Assembly (NCBI GenBank): GCA_954871275.1
Contig: OX940979.1
Location: 50,215,144-50,279,143 of the forward strand
DNA length: 64,000 bases
Origin: Leptopterna dolabrata
Lineage: Eukaryota; Arthropoda; Insecta; Hemiptera; Miridae
Direction of reading: 5' to 3'
In this document: one piece after another, positions 55,555 through 64,000 of the stretch
Layout of the letters: each line of letters begins with the position of its first letter
Position numbering within the stretch: position 1 is the first letter of the stretch
Made by a program: the position numbers and the translations under genes
The notes under the pieces: generated by a model
The model's input: only the letters and a program-made list of their open reading frames with translations
The model's database searches: none
Told to the model about the DNA's origin: nothing

Positions 55555-56240
55555 ACAAAACGCTGCAAAGTCCTTGTCACATGGGTTTATTATTCTACTG
55601 AACATAACTACAGAAATTTTGGCTGTTTATTTATTGTTTCTTTCATGTGCAATATTGTTGAAATGGATATTTTTTATAGTTTCACCAGTTTTGGCCCCCA
55701 AAAACACGAATTAGGCTCGGCTTTTCCTTTCAATAGATTATTTTGTTCATTGATAGTACCATTTAATTGTCTTGATTCACCCGTTCATACAACTTCTAGT
55801 GTTATTATACAAATCTATGGTGATTTCAGACAATTTCCCACGTTTTTGACTCATAAAAAATGGAAGATCGGAAGAATGGAAGAATGGAAAAAGAGTGGAA
55901 GATCGAGGTTCTACCAAATATTCAGCTCTCAAAATTGCTTTTGTATGAGTCAAAAACCTGGGAAATCGTCTGAAATCACCATCAATTTGTAGAATAACAC
56001 TGGAAGTAGTATCGACACGTGGATCAAGATGATTAAATGGCACTACCAATGATCAAAGATTTTTTGAATTTAAAAAAAAAAACCCTAATTCAAGTTTTGG
56101 GGGCCGAAATCGGTGGAAACCACCAGAAATAGCTATTTAAATTATTTCAAATGACAGCAACAATAAATGAACAGCCAACATTTCTGTAGGTATGTCCAGT
56201 AGAATAATAACCCATGCGACAAGGACTTTGCAGCGTTTTT
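55555..56240. repeat. Inverted pair of R2 5' segments
   Basis: A plus-oriented R2 5' part (55555-55858, from AAAACGCTGCAAAGTCCTTG to GACTCATAAAAAATGG) is followed after a spacer of about 70 bp by the same segment in minus orientation (55928-56240, ending AGGACTTTGCAGCGTTTTTT). The pair would fold into a long hairpin. Confidence 0.75.
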
Positions 56241-56816
56241 TTTTTTTTTTTTAATTATCTTTGATCATTGGTAGTGCCATATAATCGTCTTGATCCACCT
56301 TTGAAACTTTTTCTATTGTTGTTCTACGAATTGATGGTGATTTCAGACGGTAAATAATCATCATAAAAAATCAATTTTGGGAGCTGAACATCTGATACAA
56401 CCTCAATTTACCACTCTTTGGTCAAAATCGACTTCATATTCGGTCTTCTCGTCCCCAAAAACATGGAAAACGATACCTCAAAAGCTCATTTAACTAATAT
56501 GTTACTAAAACACAAAAAGTACATATTTTTATACACATTTTCACTCATAACACCCCTGGGTATATTCCAATCGGGCTGAAAAGTTTCGGGACACAACTAG
56601 GGCGCAGATGAAGCAAGTGTGCGAAAGAACGAATTTTTTAGACCGAAAATGAAGCTTGTACACGTGATACGGCGGACAGCGGACGGCGGACGGACTTTGC
56701 ATTTTTGGAGTCTACGCACCTTGAAACGGAAAAGAAAAAATTTTGAGGGGGTGTTATAAAAATTTTTTGCTGACCGAATACATAGGTGTATTATTCACAG
56801 AATAATAAACCAAAAG
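56241..56816 (+). repeat. R2 interspersed repeat, 5'-truncated copy
   Basis: It picks up at AATTATCTTTGATCATTGGTAGTGCC and continues to the R2 terminus ATTCACAGAATAATAAACCAAAAG, closely matching 42930-43652 without the R1 insertion. Confidence 0.75.
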
Positions 56817-57260
56817 GGTTTCTTTGATTGAGGGAAACACACGGAAATTTAAAAAAGAGCTGAATACTTTTGTTCTGAGATCAAGGTATGGCGTGTAATT
56901 TACAAGAAAATTTTTTTTTTTTTTCAATTGCTTTGTAAATAAAAATAATGCCATATTTACACCATAAGGAAAATTAAAAAATACTGTAATAGTTACACAC
57001 AGGAAATAGTTACGATAAATACGTACCCATACGTTTTAGACTGTACATACGAAAAAGAGGTATATTAATTTTGTTTTGCCTTTGTTTTTGTATCAACGAC
57101 TTTATTGTAATGGCAAAATACGGCCAGTGACGCTACTCTTCCCCCAGCACGGGCAATTAGCCCATATTGGGGAAAAAATTTCTGTACGTGTCTTAATTAA
57201 TGCCATTTATGTATTGTACAACTTTAATGAAATGAAAAAAAAAAATTTAAAAAAAAGTTA
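56817..57260 (+). mobile_element. Possible non-LTR retrotransposon 3' end
   Basis: A short frame with FKKELNTFVLRSRYGV near 56850 resembles the end of a Jockey/CR1-type RT. It is followed by a UTR with GCACGGGCAATTAGCCCATA and ends in A-rich sequence at about 57235-57256. The evidence is thin compared with the fragment at 41339. Confidence 0.35.
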
Positions 57261-57934
57261 CAGCATTAAGCTTCATTAGGTACCTATTTTCCGGAAAATG
57301 AGTAAACTTTGATGAGATTGAAAGTGATGGAACTATCAGCTTTAATCCAAGAAAATCAAGTGCTCAAGTGTACGTTTACCTAAGATTCAGATGTGCACTG
57401 GTTGTGAGTTGTGACTCTGAGCTGGGTTTGGGGTGCCGCGGGCAACAGCGGTCGCTATTAGGAGCGGCGCCGATTGACAGGGCGACCGCCACGACGCCGG
57501 CTCTCCACCCAACCGCTAATCAAGATTCACCAAACAGGCTCAACCCAAATTATCGGATACAATACGGGAATCAATGTATACGGATTGCCTCGTAAGCCAT
57601 TAGCCATCGACCGGGAAAGGGCTCTGAAAGGGCTGTGGAGACAGGATAAAGGGAGTGGTGGGGGGGAAGTGGGCTCATTAAATCCCCTTTGAACCAGTAA
57701 AATGCTTACAGCTGAAGGGGTAATGAATATTGAGATGGGAGTCATCTCCTTGAAACGCTCACCCATTACCTCCTTCGGAAGGATTAAGATTGGACTGTGC
57801 GGCGGTAGAAGGGCCCTTATCGTGTTGATGCTGAACCGATAAAACAAGAAGGGTTGGAGGGAGGAGCTCCAAATTAGTCGTAATTTTAACGAGTACCGAT
57901 GGGGAAATACGACTGAAACCGATTTCTTTCCCAG
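57261..57934. other. No gene recognised; GC-rich patch
   Basis: Bases 57420-57520 are GC-rich (GCCGCGGGCAACAGCGGTCG). Frames up to 106 codons on both strands lack domains. It might hold a non-coding or regulatory element of the host gene, which cannot be judged here. Confidence 0.3.
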
Positions 57935-58102
57935 AAGAGCTTTAATTTTAGCGAATTAAAGAAAATGAAGCTACTGCATGCAATGGTCCAAAATTTGCAG
58001 AACATAAATTTTTTGAACTTTTTTTGTAGCGAATCCATTTTAGAGCATCCTGAATTCATTCCTGGATGTAAACAAAAATTTATAAGTATACCTATGTATA
58101 TA

Positions 58103-58723
58103 TGTTACGGTGAAAGCTCGAAATCGGTCAAAGCTGAGAATCACCGGTGATTGTTAATAATCACCGAGGTAGATAACGTGACCCCTGGCGAAAGTCCGAA
58201 TTCCGGGCTTTTGCCGGTCATTGTTGACATTCTCCGGCAGCGAGCGGTGTAAGTTCGATTTTAGACCTATCTAATGACTAGTGTGGGGGCCAGGGGTACA
58301 CTCGATGCTACTGCAAAATGAAATGCAGTACTAATAAATGTAAATGCAAATCCAATGGCGTTCTTTGCAACAGCAAATGCCATGGGAGTGACAGTTGCTT
58401 GAACAAATGAACAATATTGTTATTGACCATGACGAGCCCGAATGGGCGACATTTTGACGATTTTGAGAGCAATTGTTAACCCCTATTAATATACCACTTG
58501 TAACTTATGTTATTACATTGTATTCCCACTCAAAGATGAAGATTTTCGTTGGCTCCATATTCAACTTCGCACATTCACCAACTAGCCTTGGTCATTGTTA
58601 GCATTCACCGGTGAAAGCCCGACAAACATTGTTGCTTCGGGCTTTCACCAAAAGCAGCGGTGATTGTTGACAATTACCGGTGAATGTCGGACATTCACCG
58701 GGCACCGAGCTTTCACCGTAACA
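58103..58723 (+). mobile_element. Non-autonomous Ginger-like DNA transposon, 621 bp
   Basis: Terminal inverted repeats TGTTACGGTGAAAGCTCG...CGAGCTTTCACCGTAACA are flanked by TATA on both sides (58099-58102 and 58724-58727). TG/CA ends with a 4-bp duplication fit integrase-type cut-and-paste elements. A frame ending at 58410 encodes a Cys-rich tail (CYCKMKCSTNKCKCKSNG, then VLCNSKCHGSDSCLNK) like the CRC-type C terminus of some Ginger-related transposon proteins. The rest of the protein is gone. The interior is rich in ATTCACCGGTGA-type palindromes. Confidence 0.7.
58295..58410 (+). pseudogene. Cys-rich C-terminal remnant of a transposon protein
   Basis: About 37 codons remain, bounded upstream by a stop. 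Ten cysteines and one CH pair in KCKCKSNGVLCNSKCHG-like order suggest a DNA- or zinc-binding tail. It lies inside the TIR-bounded element at 58103-58723, so it is interpreted as the remainder of its transposase. Confidence 0.55.
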
Positions 58724-59330
58724 TATACACAAAAATATATAAATATATATCAGACGATATCTTCTGACCTTGGGTACATGGGTACATGATAAAAAATCCA
58801 AATTTCGTCAAAATGGTCGTACTGCCAAAAAAAGGGACTAGTTTGAAGAGGGGCAATTTAAAAAAATTCGAAGTGGGTTAAATCAGAGTTTTTAAGGGGT
58901 CAAAAATCGGTAAACACGGCTAAAATCGCGAACAATTGACGTAAAATCACTGAAAGTGGTATGGAAGGGTGAGTAAAGACAGAGAAATCCCATTTTAGTG
59001 TTGTTTTTCATACAGAATAGGAGTCAAATTTGGATTTTTGGGGGTAAAAAATAGGTAGTAAGGGCTACAATCAATATTTTTTATTCATCTGACGTTATGT
59101 GGGATGGTTATTCACGACAGGAAGAGAGGCTATTTCGGTGGTAAAAATATTTTTCTCAAAAAAATAGTGGGAGGGGGTCAAATTTGACTTTACAAGGATC
59201 AAAAATTGGTAAAAATGGCTAAAAATCACGAACAGAATGATATAATTTCTTCTTTTTACGTAATAGCACGAATATTTCTTTGAAAATTCGCTCTTATAGC
59301 CATGCTGCATGATTGGAACTCTTTTAATAA

Positions 59331-59966
59331 TTAATTTGACAGTTAGTTCCGAGAAAGCGATGCTAACTCACTAATTCGCGCTTTAAACCAAAGAGCCGTG
59401 AGGTGACCACAGTGGAAGGAGCACAATCATGTTACTGACTGGAGAAAAAAATGGTCAGTTCGCAGGGGGTCGACCAGACGAATCAGGACAAACAACAATT
59501 CAACAAACCAGACGACTCGTGAGTTCATCGTGATGCAATGACACGAGCTAGTCTTGAAACCATTTCATTCAAATTCAATTTGAATTCCAATCCAATGCAA
59601 TACTTATTAGGTATCTATAGGTATTATTCGGAATCACTGGCTTGTAGTACAGAATACCGCCATGTTATTATTCACAACTCAGTAGGCCCAAGTAAACGAA
59701 TCAGCGTGTATGTTTTTCTGCCGTACAACTGAATGTGCGGACTCCATTTCGTCAATTTGGCGTAAGAAACGAGTTAATAATAATAATAATAATAACGTTC
59801 GCTGGATTAGTAGATTTAGTTCCAATTACTTCACGCCATACAAATATAATTCAATGATTGAAACTTCTCAACCAATCAGTCGTCCGAATTCAAACCAACA
59901 TAGTTAATCTAACTCAAAACTGCAGAAATTCACGGGTTTTACGTAACTAATCTAATCAATATATAG
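59331..59966. other. No gene recognised
   Basis: Contains a short (TAA)n run at 59776-59795. No domain or repeat assigned. Confidence 0.4.
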
Positions 59967-61070
59967 AAAAAACGCTGCAAATCCCTGCACAACGGTTTAT
60001 TATTTTGTATAGAATACCCTTCTGTTACAGATCACAGCTCTATGTATAGATAACCCGTCTATATAATATGATATGTACTATTCTATTATATGCATATTAT
60101 GTAGATCGCAGACACTCCGTAGGTTAGTACCTAACCCTGTACTCGTTACTAGGTACCTACCTAAATCACGAGTTAAATGTTGCTAAAATAATTCTGCCGA
60201 TGACAAACAGTACCTAACAAAAAGAAACACACATAATGAAGTTCTGAAAAGAAATTGTTGATGAGGAGTGAAAAAAGTTGCAAAAGTACCCACCAACAAA
60301 CTCCAGCCCCTTCTACGTAGATGGTATAATTTACCGTTGTGTAATAATTTACCGTTGAGTAATGATTTACCGTAGTAATAATTTACCCATCAATAATACT
60401 TCAACGTTTGTTCAAGTTTCACTACCTACCAACAAACTCCAATAGAGCCATCATTTTTCAAATTAAATAATATCACAGAACAACCAACTCGACTTCATAC
60501 TCCGCCAATATAATCAGGTGATCCCTACCAATGATTGGCCGTATTCACAAATTCCTATTGTGGGCGCGTCTCTGGTTACGAGATTTGGTTTGAATTGTAT
60601 ACAATTTCATTCACACTGGAGTCGAAAATGCCTGTCGGTGCAAACTTCGGGGCCTTACTGTGAACGAACGGCTGGACGTACGATGCTCCGGATGGTCTTA
60701 AAAAACTGGCAAGTTCAAGAACTATTTAAAACCGTAAAAATATTTACGTAAAAAAATGGTATAGGCGTTTTGAAAATTTCAACCCCTATTTTGAACCCCT
60801 TAGAGATGACTCACAGTAACGTCGAGCTTCGAGGACCAACTAGACGCCGAACGGAACCTATAACCCGAATTTCATCAATTTTTTTTCATGGTAACTAAGA
60901 AAAGTGGCCCGTACGGCGTACGGCGTACGGCGGACAGACAGAAATATTTTTATTGCAGTTTTGGATTCTACATATCTTGAAACGTAAACCATCAAATTTT
61001 GAGGGGGGGTAAGAATTTTTTTTTTCATGCTCGATTCCAATGGTTCATTATTGAAAATAATAAACCAAAA
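59967..61070 (+). repeat. R1 interspersed repeat, copy J (full length)
   Basis: AAAACGCTGCAAATCCCTGC to AATAATAAACCAAAA in plus orientation. It is close in sequence to copies A and I, which suggests recent amplification. Confidence 0.9.
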
Positions 61071-61132
61071 GGGGTTTTTATTTTTAAATCCTTTTGACAT
61101 TATTAACATTTTCTTACTTTCAAACATTTTGA

Positions 61133-61615
61133 AAACGTTGCAGACTATTACAAAACGGTTTATTAATTAACCTATATAGATGCCCCTTCTGCGTAGATCA
61201 CTGTTTTCTGAGGCCAATACCTACCCCTGTGTTCCTCCCAGGAAAGACCTAAAACGAGTATTGGTGCCGGCCGGGCACCAACTCAACATACAGTTTCATA
61301 ATTTATATGGACTCAAGAATTCTACATTTAATTTATTATCTATTTGTTGTTATTTATTATACGAAAAATAACATTTCAACAAAACGATCAACAAAATCCA
61401 AAACACACATTATTGGTCAACTATAATATCACCGAACAACCAAATCAATTTTATGCAGGGATGCGTGATTATAATCAGCTTTCCCCTAGCAATGATAATA
61501 ATGTTACCTCGGGTTCTCTATTCTCGGATTCCAAGCAGGTATAAACGGAAACCATAACATTTTGAGGAGGGGTTAAACCTTTTTTCGTGCTCCAAAGGTT
61601 CATTATTGAAAATAC
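61133..61615 (+). repeat. R1-related repeat (subfamily b), internally deleted copy
   Basis: GAAAACGTTGCAGACTATTA and ATAGATGCCCCTTCTGCGTA mark subfamily b. A short version of the right half ends CCAAAGGTTCATTATTGAAA, so much of the interior is missing. Confidence 0.6.
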
Positions 61616-61761
61616 CTCTTACGTCTTAACCTTCTTACGATTAACATTAATAAGACCAAATTAATGACATTTTCCGTAAATAATGCTGGGCAACCTAATA
61701 CTGATTTTTCTGTTGTATTCACAGCGCTCTCTGTAATCGTTCGGCATGCTCTTGCAGCCCA

Positions 61762-62031
61762 TTGGAGAGGGTGACTTCCATTAAATACCTAGGGATACGG
61801 TTTGATTGTAATCAGTATGTTACAAAGAAGATTAGACCGTTAATTTACCTCATGTATAGAGTTCGTAATATTTTGAATCGGGCAAACTTGAAACTACTGT
61901 ATTTTGCCATGGTGCAATCAATGATCTCCTATGGCCTCCTCGTATGGGGAAGCGCTTATTTCACCAACCTCAAGCCTTTGCGTACAGTGCGAAAAAGCAT
62001 AGTTCGGGTGATGTGCAGGGTGCCCAAGTGA
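61762..62031 (+). pseudogene. Non-LTR retrotransposon reverse transcriptase fragment (thumb region)
   Basis: The 89-codon frame contains VTSIKYLGIRFD, LMYRVRNILNRANLKLLYFA, then MVQSMISYGLLVWGSAYF and LRTVRKSIVRVMCRVP. This is the typical C-terminal RT region of Jockey/CR1-type elements, in which the enzyme copies the element RNA at a nicked target. The frame ends at a TGA, but similar sequence continues for about 70 bp in another frame (FHDIF ... LIFLRY), so there is a frameshift. No catalytic YxDD box, endonuclease or ORF1 is present. Confidence 0.8.
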
Positions 62032-63124
62032 AGTCAGAATTTCCACGATATATTTGTTTTACGCATAAGGAATTTAATTTTTTTGCGATATGATGTATTT
62101 TTACTGGTCAATTTGTGGAAAAAGAAATTTAAAAAATGTAAAAAATGACCAATTTACCATAAAACTTGTTCGTTGAGCGGGTACTTGAGATATTTTATAC
62201 ACTTCCCCCCACCACCATTTGTGTAGCTACTCAGCTCCTGGCGAGTAACAACCTAAGAACAGCGTTGAAATTAATATCGCAAAATTTGGGATATGATAAA
62301 GTGAAGGAAAATTGGATTTATAATATTATACTAACAATGTGACGTTGAGGTAGTTAAGTAAGTGAAACGAAGAGGTTTCAGCCGAATTTACCCACTTTAA
62401 CCGATTCATACCTATTGAACCCCGTTTCATGGTGCACAAATTACGATATTCATCGCCAACGTCTCCTCGCCTCTAAATCGGATTTAGAGACACTAAATAG
62501 CCACTCGTCTAATAGGTCAAATAAGCCATCCGAAATCCATACATTAATATTCCGGTAGAGCTAACTATCGGATGGGGAGTAATTAGAGTGGGGGCTTCCG
62601 ATAGAATGAAACTCGGTTTCTGCGGCGGCAGGGTGCCCCGTCTCGGCCCCCTCCACGACCGTAATTCAACCATTTTGAAGGGTCGGATTAGCCCGGCTGG
62701 CAAATACACCGTCATCGCTAACCGCCTCGATATAGATTTATCGCGAACCCTCGTCCGAGCCGTTGGGTCCTCCCGGAGGGCCGCTGGACGTGATAAAGTG
62801 ACGCGGTGAGGTCGGGCGGTGGCGGCAAATCCGCGTTGAGAAAAAGGGCGGTTTGGTACACAGTCAGGAGGAAAGGACGAAGGGACGGACATCTTTGCAG
62901 GAGAAACAGCTTAAGGGCTGCCCACACTCAACATCTCACCTGACGTATCAACATCGCACCTGCACAGGTAAACATTGCAGGTGAGGCCGATCCTCCACTG
63001 GAAGCGATACCGACCGACCAAGAGACTACGCGTAATCTTCCGTACACGAGCGACTGATCCGAACTGCGGTAAAGTTTTAGAATCGCTCTTTGTTGCACAG
63101 AAGCTATCCTTAACAGTCCTTTTT
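62032..63124. other. No gene recognised; GC-rich patch at 62560-62900
   Basis: Bases 62560-62900 are GC-rich, with overlapping frames on both strands (up to 127 codons, minus) but no domain. It may be unique host sequence with a regulatory or untranslated role, which cannot be established by eye. Confidence 0.35.
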
Positions 63125-64000
63125 AAAACCTCTGCCAGTTCAAGTAGGCAGTATAGCTTCCTCAATTTAATCACATGACCGTATAGAATAGTTGGGTAGG
63201 TTAATTCATTGGACAAGTGGAGTATCCATGCATGGTTAATGACTAAACGACTCAGGTCACATGGACTAAAAGAATTAGTTTGGTGGTTTCAGCTCTCTAC
63301 CACTTTTTTCGCGTAGTTAGAAGCGTTACAATAGAAATGGTCAATTTCAAGTTCGCGCATGCGCAGACGAAAGTTACAGTACGATTCCAATGAATTTCAT
63401 ACGGAATCATCAAATTACTATTCCTGATCGACAATCCAAGTTTGAATTCATTTCAACGATATTTAAGGTAGTTATGGGCGTTTCAAGTATTTCACCTTTG
63501 CGCAAGCGCAGACAAAAGTTACGGAACGATTTCAATGATTTTGATAAAGAACTATCTGCAATCCAACCCGCGTGTACCCTCAAAATGTCAGCTCTCTACG
63601 ACTTTTTTCGCGTAGTTAGAAGCGTTGGAAAGAAACCATCAACATTTCATGTTCGCGCATGCGCAGATGGAAGTTACTGTACGATTCCAATGAAATTTAT
63701 ATGGAACTATCGAAGTATTATTCCTCATCGACCTTCCAAGTTTGAACTCATTTCAACCACATTTAAGGTAGCTATGGGCGTTTCAAGTACTTCAAGTATG
63801 CGCAAGCGCACATGACAGTTACTGTACGATTTCGATGATTTTGATAAAGCACCATCTGCGTTCCAACCCGCGTGTACCCTCAAAATTTCAGCTCTCTACG
63901 CCTATTTTTCGCGGGGTTAGAAGCGTACCTACAAGGAATTGACCACAGACTGACACGGAACCAAAAATGTTCCCCGACATCTGAAACGCAAAATGGTAGT
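63125..64000 (+). repeat. R3 interspersed repeat, copy 3, with 300-bp internal tandem units
   Basis: Begins CTGCCAGTTCAAGTAGGCAG and runs to the window edge. Units starting at TCAGCTCTCTAC recur at about 63289, 63589 and 63889, a period of 300 bp, each with TTTCGCGTAGTTAGAAGCGT and AAAGTTAC. The palindrome GCGCATGCGC occurs at 63355-63364 and 63655-63664, alternating with GCGCAAGCGC at about 63501 and 63801. It is non-coding. Confidence 0.85.

Larger units (their letters stand above)
57935..59330 (+). repeat. R4 interspersed repeat, copy 3, interrupted by a Ginger-like element
   Basis: TTAGCGAATTAAAGAAAATG, AAGCTACTGC, ATCCTGAATTCATTCCTGGA and, beyond the insertion, CAGACGATATCTTCTGACCT, GGTCAAAAATCGGTAAACAC and CATACAGAATAGGAG match copies 1 and 2. 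Confidence 0.65.

Noticed and set aside
62509..62892. Minus-strand 127-codon frame in a GC-rich patch
   Set aside because: Frames are open on both strands here because of base composition; no domain or splice evidence.

Overview
The window is a repeat-saturated piece of an arthropod nuclear genome, most likely an insect and perhaps a sternorrhynchan hemipteran (the taxon is inference from overall style, not from a diagnostic gene). Evidence for a eukaryotic host is spliced coding exons with GT-AG borders, long introns, a 258-bp CA microsatellite, LTR, non-LTR, hAT-like and Ginger-like relics, and many short palindromic elements. The only host gene recognised is a RASGEF1-type Ras/Rap exchange factor on the minus strand. 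Two consecutive phase-0 exons, 44171..43941 and 24955..24809, encode adjoining parts of the CDC25 catalytic domain and are separated by an intron of about 19 kb.

The centrepiece is a complete Polinton/Maverick (adintovirus-like) element at 27487-40764 (13,278 bp), inserted in that intron in the opposite orientation to the host gene. It has a 6-bp target duplication (AGTACC), 5'-AG...CT-3' ends and terminal inverted repeats of about 230-300 bp. Eight apparently intact genes lie on the plus strand: protein-primed family B DNA polymerase, a predicted penton/minor capsid protein, retroviral-type integrase, packaging ATPase, a virion protein with a parvovirus-type phospholipase A2 domain, a small pX-like hydrophobic/basic protein, an adenain-like protease and the double-jelly-roll major capsid protein. 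A 1-kb minisatellite of 21-22-bp units separates the ATPase from the virion genes. Five virion or packaging genes share an ATAAGA motif just ahead of the start codon, while the polymerase has a different upstream region (TATA/Inr-like site, then a CCAAT/CRE array). The gene set is enough in principle for integration, self-synthesis, maturation and packaging.

The Polinton landed inside a copy of the dominant local repeat, here called R1 (about 1.1 kb, unclassified), whose two halves flank it at 26871-27486 and 40765-41329. R1 and related families occur in more than a dozen copies, in both orientations. Other elements: a hAT transposase C-terminal relic (2421-2589), a hAT MITE with target duplication (10446-10844), several foldback elements (5266-5688, 7506-7624, 14030-14248, 22391-23004, 23535-24295), a TRIM-type LTR mini-retrotransposon with PBS and PPT (51827-52666), a MITE (52898-53660), a Ginger-like remnant (58103-58723), and two non-LTR reverse transcriptase fragments (41339-41963, 61762-62031). 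The rest is intronic or intergenic DNA in which I see no supportable gene. No tRNA, rRNA or CRISPR array was recognised.
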